Source: Aspidiotus rigidus
Taxonomy: Eukaryota; Arthropoda; Insecta; Hemiptera; Diaspididae
Assembly (NCBI GenBank): GCA_035079385.1
Contig: JAVHKY010000039.1
Span: forward strand, 806,001 to 870,000
Reading direction: 5' to 3'
Length of the DNA stretch: 64,000 bases
Part shown: positions 41,998 through 53,818 of the stretch, in pieces
How the letters are laid out: each line of letters opens with the position of its first letter
Position numbering within the stretch: the first letter of the stretch is position 1
Program-made: the position numbers and the translations under genes
Notes under the pieces: generated by a model
What the model was told of the DNA's origin: nothing
The model's database searches: none
What the model saw: only the letters and a program-made list of their open reading frames with translations

Positions 41998-44900
41998 ATG
42001 GATGCGGATGGACCTGATCTTAGAGGCGATATATTAAACGTAATATTGCTTTTGTTATTGTACATCTTACAAGGCATACCGTTTGGTTTATCATTAGCTC
42101 TTCCACTTATACTACAGGATCGAGATGTATCATACCAGGATCAAGTAAGTTCTGTAATTTGTCTAACATAATTGAGCTTGATGAAGCTATTGACATGTGA
42201 CTTCTTCTTGCAGGCTGAATTAAAATTTGTATCTTATTCATTTTGTTTCAAACTACTATGGTCTCCAATTGTCGACTGCGTATACTCCAAGAGGATGGGT
42301 CGACGAAAAAGCTGGTTGGTACCTACCCAATATTTGATAGGTGAGAATTTTAGATTTGGTAGAATGAAATGATCCACCAGGCACTTTATGAGTATCTCGT
42401 ATTCTTGGACAGGAATTATTTTAATGATCATATCGATGAAAGTGGATGGATGGTTGGGTAGCAAAGATGGTACGGAAAAACCCAATGTACGAATGATAAC
42501 CGTTTCATTTTTCTTGTGTCTTTTTATTGCTTCTACGCAGGATATTGCCATTGACGGCTGGTCACTAACGATGCTGAAAAGGTTCATCGAGACAGAAGCG
42601 AGATAGCAGTATTCGTTTTGAACAACTAAGTACCTATATATTAATTTGTACAGGAGAAATGTTGGACATGCAAGTACATGCCAGCAGGTGGGATATTTTA
42701 TTGGTCAGTTCCTAGCGTTTGTTTTCTTCGTGGTTTTGGATTCGGCGGATTTTTGTAATAAATTTCGTCAAGTTCCTCAAGACAAAGGGTTTATATCTTT
42801 CTCCGGTATGTGGTTGAATCTAGAACTTGTCGATCCAAAATTTTCAATAAACATCTGCTTTTTTGTAGAGTTCATATTCTTTTGGGCCGTGATGTACATA
42901 GTAATGACAACGCTGGTCTTTATCTTTAAAAAAGATAATAGTCTAGAGATCATGAAAGACGGAGATGAATGCAAACTTGGTTTGAAAGAAAGTTACCGGT
43001 ATCTTTGGCAAATTTGCAAAATTAGACCGGTCCAAATCCTTTGTTTCGTATCACTCACATGCCAATTAAGTACCTTTCCCTGGATTTTTTTGATAACTCA
43101 ACGAATGACATGTCTTACCTATTTTTTTGAATTACAGATTAATTATGGTCCGTTACAAGGAGTTGCTCCTTTGAAATTGATAGATGCTGGCGTGTCACAA
43201 GATCAATACGTTCTGTTAACTGTACCATCGCTTCCCTTCCAGATTGCTTTTCCCTTTTTACTAAGTGATCGACTCACTGGGACTAAATCTATTCACACGT
43301 TCATGTTCTGTTATATTCTGAAGTTCGTATGATAAAATATCAAGGTATATCTTTATGTATACACAAGCGCCTGAAGTATTTGTGTCGCGATAAAATAGGT
43401 TAATACTCGGTGCACTGTTTTCCATATTCATATTCCTAATTCCATACGTGAAGAGCACAACTCAAGTTTTGCCAGCATGGTACTACTGGTTGTTGGTTTT
43501 CATGTATAATATCGATAATGTGAGTTTCATTATCTCGACATCTCTAGCAATTTGTGGGAAGCCCCTCTTGAATGGTGATGTTTATATTTCAGCTAACTTT
43601 CTCAGTGATGTGGATTGCTCTGCTTGCTTTCTTCGCTCGTGTCTCTGATCCGAAGTTTGGTGGTATGTACATGACTTTATTGAACACGATCGCTAATATT
43701 GGTTATTCTTTTCCTGTTAGTACTTCTCTATGGCTATTGGATCCATTGACAATAAATTCTTGTACTGAAGATGCAGCACGAGTAAGCATAATCAATTAAT
43801 GACGTAGCTAAGAGAGCATATGGAAGATGAGCATCCCTTTTAGGGGGCGTCCATAAATTAAGTGAGGCAATTTTTGTGATTTTTTTGACCCCCCCCCTGG
43901 TTAGATATGGGGCCCCCCTCTTATCTCGTCTGACATTTTCGGAAATGTGTATTTTTGCTTTAAATACGTTTATCTGTGCTTAATCGCGTTTATCTATTAA
44001 AAAAACGTAATTTTCTTGATCACATTTTATACCTATTCAAAAAGGACCAGTTTTTATTAAATTTAAGCCAGTTTAGCAGTATTTTAGAATGTATTTGTGT
44101 GCGAAAAAAATTACGTGAGATTCGTCGGTACCCATCCTGCCCCTCACGTGAGTTTTGGTGAGACTTAGCTGGACCCCTCCCCCCAAAATGCCACACGTAA
44201 TTTATGGACGCCCCCTTAAAGGATGGAGGGCTCGAGTACGGCTTTTACATAGGTCGGAAAAAATAGGAACTTGGAAATAATGCAGATTCAAATCTTGACA
44301 CTTGGAAAATTTAATTTAGAGGGATAAAGCTAGCTTTGAGCTGTGTATTCAAAAAGGATCGTTATTGTCCTTGTTGGTAGGATATTTCCTATGAAACTTG
44401 AAACTTTGTTTGACGCTTATGGAAGGGAGAGAATTTCTTAAAATTACAAGCTGAAAAAGCGAGTGGAGGGAGGTTGTGATTTTATCTGTGGAAGATTTTT
44501 TGTCTAATTCCAATTATCCACACAAACAAATTTCAAAGTTGTGGGATGAATTACCAAAGGTACAGGGAACTATTTTTGATGCTGAATACAGTGCCCGTTG
44601 CCCATTATCAATATTACCTCTCATCATTGTGCAATACTCCTGCTCAGTTACCGTGGAATTGTTGTAACTTATCGAGCTACAAAATTTCAATGCGCGAGAA
44701 AGTACACTTGCGTGTCGCAATGAAGCGCGGGAACTCAACATGAGTATTGCACAATAATAAGTGGTAATGTTGAAAAACGGTAAATGCCATTGTATTCAGC
44801 GTTAAAAATACTTCTAGAAAATATCATCCCAGAAGTTTGAACGTTGTTCACGTAAGTCATTTAGAAACAAATGATTATTTTACTTTATTTCTTTGATAAT

Positions 44901-45160
44901 TCAAAATAGATACCTATCTGATGAATTTCTAATTTTTCTTATAGAAACGAATTTGCTGGACAGTCATTGATGGTTTCTGGATCGAAGTTATTGCTTGTAT
45001 CGTGTTCGGTACGTTATGGATATTTTGGGCACGAAAAAATATTTATAAACTTCAGGAACTTAAGCTCTCTTCATGGAGGTTGAAGTTGAAGTCAGAAGAT
45101 GAAAAAGAAGAACAGCTATCTCTTAACATCAGTAATTACGCTGACAAACTGAATATTTAA
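41998..45160 (+). CDS. acetyl-CoA transporter (SLC33A1/AT-1 family), copy 4
   Basis: Nine exons: 41998-42144, 42214-42340, 42413-42581, 42654-42805, 42869-43065, 43138-43322, 43399-43519, 43593-43781 and 44945-45160. They give 500 aa. Key blocks are GDILNVILLLLLYILQGIPF (TM1), YSKRMGRRKSWLVPTQYLIG, TQDIAIDGWSLTMLKR, NVGHASTC, SADFCNKFRQVPQDKGF, GVAPLKLIDAGV, RVSDPKFGGMYMTL and VIDGFWIEVIA. The C-terminal tail is longer than in copy 3. Intron 5 (72 nt) starts TTAAGT after LTCQ and is a multiple of three without a stop, so it can be either removed at a non-GT donor or kept as 24 extra residues. Two other donors are weak but GT (GTTCAT in intron 3, GTTCGT in intron 6). Intron 8 carries a MITE. 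It is the most compact complete copy. Confidence 0.85.
43842..44217. mobile_element. MITE in copy 4 intron 8
   Basis: The inverted ends AGGGGGCGTCCATAAATTA and the near-complement taatttatggacgcccccTT face each other. Partial pairing continues outward (atccctttt with aaaggat). The interior is AT-rich, with C-rich runs near both ends and no transposase. The terminal sequence resembles hAT-type MITE ends common in animal genomes. Confidence 0.6.
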
Positions 45161-45395
45161 CTGTTATTTTTTATAAATTTGGATTATTGCTATCGTTCAT
45201 TGTTGTTAATTTTTTAATTTTTTTCTCAGGTAGTATAATACGTTTTTTAAATTATAAAAAAATTTTCATATTTTTTCAAATTTTTAAAAATTTACGTTTA
45301 TATTTGACTACAAATTGATTGTTCATCGACTCGGAAGTGCGATAAGATAATGAACGGTGATGACCGTTCCGATCTCTGTGGTCGTTTGTTTCATA

Positions 45396-45427
<32 letters not shown>

Positions 45428-46381
45428 CTAGAGATTGGGGGCTCATTGCAATTTTTTCAAGTGCAGGAATCTAAAATTGTCGTACATTTATTTGTCAAGT
45501 ATTTTATATGAGAAATTATATCCTTTCAGTTTGACAGCACTGAGTGGTTGGAGACAAAAATGGAGTCGGTCACGAATGGGCAAACGATGTTAGATACGTA
45601 TTTTTTGTGTGAAATATGTATAAATACAATGAGAGTGGGGGTCTCGCGGTAAATTTTATATTCAACTTTTGTCTGAAAAGATATGCCGACAGAGGGAGAG
45701 CCTGGTAAGGAGGTGGCGTATCAAAAATTTGAAGGTAGGAGACTGAACAAAAGTTTTCTTGTAAGCACAAAAATTGAGAAAGAAGATTTCAATTTTTTTT
45801 TCTTCAATAGAATCGATAAGATTTTTTAAATTATGCCAAGATATACCGGAGGAAAGGATACTCGAAACGAGTAAACACAAAGAAGCTTTTTCTAAGAGCC
45901 ACAGAAATTAAAAACAGACCGAACCGAAAGCGCTCCGGTCTGTTTCTAATTTCTATGGCTATTTCGTAAAAAGCTTCTGTCCTTCCTTTGGTTTTTCTTC
46001 TTTTTTCATCGATGATAACGATCGATATGAAAGTCCAAATTAATCGACCAAAATCAGTTATTTCAACTTTTGGTAAGTGTGAGTACCGGTATTTCGTACG
46101 TAAACAAAATTTCGTCGAACCGATTCGCTCTCACGTGCTTTTCTATAACGTAAAGATATATTGTTGCAAGTAGACAAACATCGTACTACTTCCTCGTATA
46201 TCATTTGTTGCATCAGGGCAATTTTTTAGGTCAAGTTAAGATAAATAAACATTATCTCAATCATACTTCGCTTTACTTACTTTTTCTCGCCGAGTTTATA
46301 GGACGAACGCGTTTACTAAATGTCGAATGAAACTAAGTGTCGTATGAAAGTGCGAAAGTTTATCGAAAAAAAGTAGTAATA
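45161..46381. other. copy 4-copy 5 spacer
   Basis: No gene is supported. A T run lies at 45405-45428 and a large palindrome at 45881-45979. The copy 5 promoter should lie in the last few hundred bases, but no TATA box comparable to copies 3 and 4 was seen. Confidence 0.4.
45881..45979. repeat. palindrome with a Penelope-end-like loop
   Basis: Arms of about 40 bp (gaagctttttctaagagcc, acagaaattaaaaacagacc) pair with their complement with scattered mismatches. The short centre, cgaaagcgctccg, equals a segment of the terminal region of the 51.5-54.3 kb Penelope-like element. It is probably the joined ends of a lost element, or a foldback derivative of one. Confidence 0.5.
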
Positions 46382-49300
46382 ATGCCTTCCATATCGGAGG
46401 AATCGAAAAATTACTCAAAATATGAGAAACCTAATCTCAAAGGAGATAGGTTAAATTTCGTTCTACTTACTTTTTTATATGTGCTACAAGGTGCGGTTCT
46501 TGGTTTGACCAACGCGATTCCCTTTGTATTGCAGAAGAGAAATGTCACTTACAAAGATCAGGTAAGGTTTTATTTCAGTCTGGTTGTCCGCTGATGAAAC
46601 TTTCAATTTTTCTAATTTCCGGATTATCCCTGTATTTTCGTGAGGGTAGAGGGATTCAATTTATGGTCTATCAACAATTTATTCTAAATCACTAAAATAC
46701 TTTTTAGGCCCAATTCAGCGTCGTTGGATACTCGTATTCCTTCAAAATACTTTGGGCACCTATCGTGGACAGCATATACTCGAAGAAAGTGGGACGACGA
46801 AAGACATGGCTGGTGCCTGCGCAATACTTAATAGGTAAGAATGATTTCGATTTTTCTACGGATAAGAATTCTTTTAAGATGATGTTTTTTGCTTTGGTCT
46901 CAATTGTTGTGATCTGTTTGAAATTCATGGGCATTAATTTCATTATCTAGTACTACGTCTTTTCTGTGACGTCATTTCCTTCAGTACGAAGAGTGATTTC
47001 AGTTCATTGATGGAGTTATAAGATACACTTTGTTTCAAAATGTAAATGTGGGTTCGGGCTTTTCTTTCGGTATGTTTAATTTCACACTTGTTGTCGCGCC
47101 TTATGGCCATCAGCCCTTTGCCATGCTCGTAAGTCTTGAAGACTGCGCTTGACAGCACACGATCCTTCCTCAAGGTCAACTATCAGCCTCTGCTAAAAGC
47201 CTTTCACCGGATCCTCGCAACCTGCATTTGCTTATCTCCCCCCCCCCGGACAGGAAGAGTTCAGTTGTAAATATGGAGGCCGTGTCACGGATGCGGTGAC
47301 AAGTTATTTGTCCGTCGATAGAGTATATGTAACCTTTTGTTGGATGATTGAGACCCATAGTAGAGGCATAGATTGTAGCCAAGGTTGTTTTGTGAGATTT
47401 GAGGATTTCTGTAAGATCAAAATGGATATTTGGTTGAGGGACAGTCTAGGGCGGAGATACTGTATACATGGGTTGTAGGGGATTCGCTTTGGAGGGTTTG
47501 TAAAGAGAATGGTTGGCATGGAGAAGAATATGTTTGGCGGGAGAAGAGGACAAAAGTTAGAGTTAGTATGAGTCTACGGAAGTGGAGTGAAGGTTTAGCG
47601 GCTTCTGCACATAAGCTGAGTTCAGGACTTGCCGGCAGGCTTCTAGGACTAATCTGAGGGAGGAGGTTTGAATGGGGTCGAGTAAGGCAAGTAGAGATTT
47701 GTTGGCTAAGTCATATATTGGAGCGGCGTAGTTCAATCTAGAGCTGAAGTCGGGGGAGAAGTTTTCTGTTGCAGCTTTTTGAGGGATGAGAAATGAATTT
47801 TATAATGTCCATTTGGCTTTGACGATTCTAATGTAAGGAGCCCAAGTGAGTTTTTGATCGAAATGTAATCCGAGGAGTTTTCCGTAGTTTCGGGATGGAA
47901 TTTCAAAGTTTTGTAAAATTAAGGGTTGGATAGCAAGGGTAGGATTCCTTTCTTTTTTTTTTTTAAATGACAGAATAGGTTTTAGAGAGAGAAAATCTGA
48001 AGCCGTTTTTCGATGTCCATAGAGTAATTGAATTGAGGGTTTTTTGAAGTAGTCTGTGGCCTCTTCGGGGATCAGCGGAACGAACAGAGATATTGTAGTC
48101 GTCTGCGAAAAAGCGTTGGGAGAGGACGTATTTTGTAATATCGTTGATAAGAATTGGGAAAAGTAAAATGCTGAAAACTTCCCCTTGAAGGACTTCGACG
48201 GGGAGGCGCGAGTAGGTTGTGTTACGAATTCTTACCTCAAGTGTTCTATTGTGGAGGAAACTTTCGAGAATTTTTGGGAGTCGACCTCGGAGACCAGAAC
48301 CGTGTAATTTGGAGAGACGAGGTATCTCCACACCCTGGGGAAGGCTTCCTGGAGAATTTAGGTAGGATTTATTAAAGAATGCGTTGTTGATTTTTTCTAA
48401 AACCATATTAGAAGGTTTGATGGTGGACTATGAGAGGAAACTCGGAGCTGGCTTTGAGTATTTTCGAAATTGTTCTGAATCAGTTAAAGATCGTTCGAAG
48501 ACCTCGAAGTTAATTATCTGTAATTTTGAAAACAGGAGTGTAGGGGTTTAATTCCCGATAGGAGATTATGTGAAAAGAGGTGCAAAAAAATATTTTTTGG
48601 ATAACATGATGAGGGGCGCATGCGTATCGCGTACATGACAAACATTGTTCGGATGAACCGAAAAATAGCGTACGTCATGCACACGAAAACAAAGTAAGCG
48701 ACGAGTAGGCGCTGCATGGCTACCCGCGCTCTGGTCGAGTCGCCGATCGCTCCCCCACTCAGTGAAAATATAGGTTTTATTACGGAGCGGCCTGAGGAAA
48801 GAAGGGATGGCATTCATGCTTTCTTGGGGGATGACTGGTCTGCATGGAGGATCATGACGTCATATCATTATAGAACTTTGACTCAGGGGTATAAGGGGAG
48901 CTGCATAACCTTACGTTTTTGGTTTATCTATGTTAAGAGAGCCCCCGTTTTTCTGAATCCCCCCTCAATCATATGATATATATCTCAAAAGACAACATTT
49001 TTTTTCATCCTATCAATTATGTTTATAAACGTATCAATACGTTTTCGCAATTTAAGTCGCTTTTTATAGAATGGCAGGAGCTCTTGTGTGTTAAAATTTA
49101 TTGCGGCTTTTGTATTCGTTTCTTTACTCCTTTGAGTATCTATATTAATTCGAGTTAGTCAATCTGTTGTACTTCCTCTAGAGTAATGCTGAACTAGCTT
49201 GAAAGTCAAAATTCTTTCTAAATACCCCCTCTATCATCAATTATGCTTATGAGACCATTCACGTGTGTGGCAGGGTATTGAATACAACCTGTGTCTTTTT

Positions 49301-50396
49301 TACTGCCTTCTTGTTCTAAAGTTTGTTTTATTTCCAAAATATATCTCTGTTGTCCCCTCCTCTTCGATCTTCTTCTGTTCGATGCTTTAAACCTCATTAT
49401 TTCTGTATTCTAATTATTCTTAATTTTTTTGCAGGAATACTACTGTTGCTCATCTCAATAAACATCGACTATTGGTTGGGCACAGAGGATGGCACACAGC
49501 AACCAAACATTCGCATTCTGACTGTTGCATTTTTCCTGTGCATTTTTTTCTCCTCCACTCAAGACGTTGCTGTAGATGGATGGTCACTGACAATATTCCA
49601 GAAGTAAGTGAGCAATTAATACTTACAATATTCGTTGGGTCTTGCTTTCTTTCAATCACATCGTGGTCTACGATTGTGTTCCAGGAAGAATGTCGGATAT
49701 TCTGCGCTTAGTCAAAGTATGGGTTTTTCTCTTGGATACTTCCTCGCTTTTGTTGGCTTTATTATGCTGGATTCGAAAGATTTCTGTAACATATTTAGAT
49801 CTGTTCCTCAAGATTATGGTTTCGTTACATTCTCTAGTAAGTGTAGAACACGAGGTCTTGTGGGTTCCAATCAACTTGTGTATAATCTGGTGGTACTCTG
49901 CTTCAATTTTTCACATCATATTATGATTGCTGAGGATAACTGCAATATTGCGCTCTATCAGCTGTCAGGTTGGATAATGATGCGCAATTCACGAAATACA
50001 CCCAACAAAGTTGAGACTTTAGGGTCCGAGAAGGGCCGTCGCGACCAGTCGGGCACTTGAATTTTGCAGAAAATTTGGGAACTCAGCAAATCAATGAGGG
50101 AGACAAAAGTCATAAGTTGGCATGATCACCTCCCCGCGATGTCCCTGTGTCCGCGAAGATACCTGATTACAACTAATTTGAATTCGATCACTTTTTCAGA
50201 TTTTATATTCTTTTGGGCTGTGGCGTTTATTGTTGCAACTACGCTTGTTCTGCTATTTAAAAAAGAAATTGACATTGACGATATCGAGAATAACAATGAC
50301 CATAAGCTTGGCATGAAAGAAACGTACGAATATTTGTGGAAGATTTTAAGAATCCGGCCGATTCAAATGATTGCTCTTTTTCTGCTCACTCTGCAT
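46382..50396 (+). CDS. acetyl-CoA transporter (SLC33A1/AT-1 family), copy 5, first five exons only
   Basis: Exons 46382-46561, 46708-46834, 49435-49603, 49685-49836 and 50200-50396 give 275 aa in frame. Blocks are GDRLNFVLLTFLYVLQGAVL (TM1), SKKVGRRKTWLVPAQYLIG, TQDVAVDGWSLTIFQK, NVGYSALSQSMGFSLGYF, SKDFCNIFRSVPQDYGFVTF and KETYEYLWKILRIRPIQMIA. The exon sizes and phases match the other copies. The intron 5 donor is canonical (CAT|GTAAGT). No exon 6-9 equivalent was found between 50397 and 64000. The gene either continues beyond the window after a transposon-filled intron of more than 13 kb or has lost its 3' half. Intron 2 contains a decayed non-LTR element. Confidence 0.75.
47170..48410 (-). 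pseudogene. decayed non-LTR retrotransposon in copy 5 intron 2
   Basis: An RT fragment (48406-47963) has TLEVRIRNTTYSRLP, a degraded motif B, and QRFFADDYNISV (motif C). An RNase H remnant (about 47382-47290) reads GYIYSIDGQITCHRIRDTAS, close to the intact element at 33.4-35.8 kb. The region between is full of frame breaks. This is an old relative of that element, again antisense to a transporter gene. Confidence 0.65.
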
Positions 50397-51483
50397 GTAA
50401 GTACTCAAATTTCTCGTTTGAACTTCTATCGAATGGTGATTTGTCGTATTTTTGACCATATTCTGACCAATCGACCATCCTTCTATTCGTAAGATCAAAG
50501 GAAGATTTTATCAGCAGGGCCGTACTCGGGGGAAAAAATACTGAAATTGTAAAGTATTGTGATGTAGACATGTGGCTACCCACATTGTACCAGCGATAAT
50601 ATCAATCTATCAATCTGCGAGAACCAACCAGGAGAGAGAAAGACACCAGCATCTCGTTTGGTAGGATAAAATTTAGAAAACAAAACAGATCTAAAAGGGA
50701 GGCGGTCTCTATTTGAAAGGTACGAATAGGATACGAATAAGCTATTCGTAGCTCGGATAGGACCTAAAAGAAAGGGGAAGGTGAGCATAAAACTCATCCC
50801 TACCAATAAAAGAGCTGGAAATCCCTAGCTAGCTCAGCAGTCGGAGAGAACGATGGGACTCTTAATCAGAGGGAGTGAGTACTCACATAGGAAGACGCAT
50901 ACTGTCGTCGAAACTGGACATTTGGTTAGCACGTAACCGAAAGATAAACTAAAATAGCTGAATGGAAAACCGTGACTCTTCGTTAGGAGCAGAACCTGGG
51001 AACTTTTCTTATCCACACCAACGGTGTCCAATAGGGAGAGCAATCCACACTACCTATAAAAACTGACTGATCAGGCCAGATGACCAATAAGAATAGGTCT
51101 AGGATCGAACTAAAAAGGAATTTTAAATAACCAAGAGAATAAAAACTATTGTAATTTGAGAAGATTGTCTCCGAGGCGCCATACCTCGTCCATCACATTT
51201 TGAGCCTTTTGATCTCGCGGAACAATCACCCTCGCTGACAAAGCAAAGACACCCACCCGATATACGTACACCAGGAGGAAGGAGAGATGTTGGTAGAATG
51301 ACAATCGTAGCCTGAAAAAGGGAAAAGCCCACCTACCCAAAGAATCCCACGGACGAAGCCCGAGTGAAGCCCGAACTCGTAGTCGACGCAAAGACTAGTG
51401 ATTCACCTACGACCTAAGTAATAAAAACAGGAGTGTTAAAGGTACGAATCGAAATGTATTAATTAATTCAGACCACTCATGAA
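50397..51483. other. stretch after the last visible exon of copy 5
   Basis: No gene, exon 6 equivalent or terminal repeats recognised. The composition is less AT-rich than the neighbouring introns and frames are short in both directions. Possibly unrecognised repeat sequence. Confidence 0.35.
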
Positions 51484-52014
51484 ATCAAACGACGACATAC
51501 TCAAAGGAGTAAAACAGACGGAATAATTTAATTAAAGCCATAGAAATACAAAATACATTGGAGCGCTTTCGATTAAAGAACCATTGTCAACGGGTGACAT
51601 GAAAGCAACTGAACCAACACCGGCCGGCAACAAATACTACCGAGGAAATCATGACTGAACTAGCGAGTCATCACAATGTGAATCATACTCATAAACTAGT
51701 TCAATCAACCCCTCATCAGGTATGTACCTGTTGAGCACATTTAGGTTGTCGTTATTCAGATGGCGAATAATTACAATATGCTCTAACGCGGTACGTTTGA
51801 AAACCGAGGACTCTCTATGGAGGAGGGACTCGGATCCCTCTTTGAAACTATGGCCAGTGGTAATAAAATGGTCCGCAAATGCCGAATCACCCAATTTCTT
51901 CTTTTCCCACGCCTTCCTATGCTCATCTATTCTAATTTTGAGCTGACGTCCAGTCTCGCCTATGTAGATTCCATTACAGTCATTACACTCCATTTTGTAA
52001 ACCCCACTTCTTTC
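51484..52014 (-). repeat. left inverted terminal copy of Penelope-like element 2
   Basis: The minus strand encodes the GIY-YIG nuclease tail, ending ELVYEYDSHCDDSLVQS, followed by a 3' non-coding region with gacaatggttctttaatcgaaagcgctcc. It pairs with 53819-54349 with few differences, and both copies are 531 bp. Confidence 0.8.
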
Positions 52015-52436
52015 AACCAGTGGGATGGGGTCCTTCAGCTTAACGAACAAACTTTTTACAGTGTTAAGATTGTAATACACTGGGCGAAACCCAAATGGGC
52101 GGAGGACACGACCTAACTGGGAAGAGAATTTTCCCAAAAAGGGGAGCCTAATCCAACGTTTTCCACTATTTGACGCCGGATTGCGGGGGAGGGAGGTAGT
52201 GGAATCAAGGATTTTCCGAGTAAATTTTCTATGGACCATCAAGTCAATATCTAAGCTGACCTCATTCACTCTGGCCAAGTGCTTTATAGTCGAAAGCTCC
52301 TGTTGAAAAGCGAGATGACCGAATGGAATACTAGTCAACCGGTGGATATAACTATTGAAACCGGCAATTTTTTGGGCAACAGGGCAAAAAGATCTTCCGT
52401 GGACTGTAATATCGGTCGAGGTATCTTTTCTATATA

Positions 52437-52572
52437 TGTGACCTCATCTACAGAAACCCGGCTTAGTGTTCAATTACAATCAGGAGAAAAGGAATCTTCC
52501 TTCCCTTGTAAAAGATCCTTTTCTACTGATTGATATTCAACGCTAAGCCGGGTTTCTGTAGACTGGGTCACA
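52437..52572. mobile_element. 136-bp palindromic MITE inside the Penelope ORF
   Basis: The ends TGTGACCTCATCTACAGAAA and the complement of TGTGACCCAGTCTACAGAAA form arms of about 50 bp, and the centre pairs further (agaaaagga with tccttttct). TA flanks each side (52435-52436 and 52573-52574), giving a TA target duplication. It splits the RT between the HEFAI and YRKDTSTD codons, which are contiguous in the relative at 61.7-63.6 kb. Confidence 0.75.
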
Positions 52573-53818
52573 TATGGCGAATTCATGGACACCTTCTCTA
52601 TTAGAGATAGCAAGGTCCAAAAAATTTATAGATGAACCGCCTACTTTCAACGTGAATTTGATGGGAGGGTACAAACTATTGAGATACCTAAGAAACTCCA
52701 AAAGGAGATCTCGGTGACCGGTCCACATGCACAACACATCATCAACATACCCGTGCCAATAATATATATGGCCCAAAAGCCCCCTGACCAGAGGAAAAAA
52801 GATTGTGCTCAAATTTAGACATGAAAACCTCCGAAATGAGGGAACCCAGAGGAGAGCCAATAGGGATACCTACCTCCTCTGGAAATTCGAACCCTTCAAA
52901 TTTGCAAAAATTAGGAGACCAACAAATATTGAGTAAATTGAAAAATTCTGCCAGTTCTTCGTGACAGATATTAGATTGGACCAAGAGGTCTCCCATATGC
53001 TGCATGGCAGTAGCTCTAGGGATACTCGGAAATAAGCCAACTACGTCAAAAGAGCATAGGGTAGAATCAGGCGGAAGAATGTCATCTTTAAGCTTATCAG
53101 CCAGAGAGACCGAATTCTTCACAGAGTAGGATGACTCAAATTCTACTCTAGGTTTAAACCAACGGTCCAAAAATTTTGCCAAGAAGTACGTGGGGAAGAC
53201 ACAAAGGAAACGACCGGCCACATCGGAGTGTTCTTCTTATGAACCTTAGGCAGCCCGTACAATAAAGGCGGCACAGGGTTGGGCTCAAGGAGAAATCTTT
53301 TAAGCGAAGTGGTTTTGATAATAAATTCACTATTGTTTATAACACGTCCAACTTCTTTAACGTGATTTGGAAAGTTAAAATCCACATTTATCTTGGTGCC
53401 ACACTGGTCGAGAACGTCATAGACCTTGGAGACATAGGAGGACTTCTCCATAACTACAATGGCATTCCCTTTATCAGCCTTAGCAATGGTTAAGCCCTCC
53501 TCCCTAACCTTCCTCTTAATCCTCCGAATTTTAAGCCCTTTTCCAAGAGATTCAACTCATCACTCTCAAACTCAACATTACTACAATTTATAATCCGCGG
53601 TAAAAATTTTTGGTTAACGCTGACATCAGTACTCACTTCCTGGGCAGCGGAGGCATTCGATTTTTGGAGGGAACTAAGCTTTTTATTTTTCTTACGTCTC
53701 AATTTAGTTTCAAAGGACCGGCATTTAAGGTTAATCGACTTAATAAAGAGATCCAACTCACCTGGCGCGACCACAAGGTTGAACTTGTTGGTCCATTCGA
53801 GACTTTCCGGTGTAGGTC

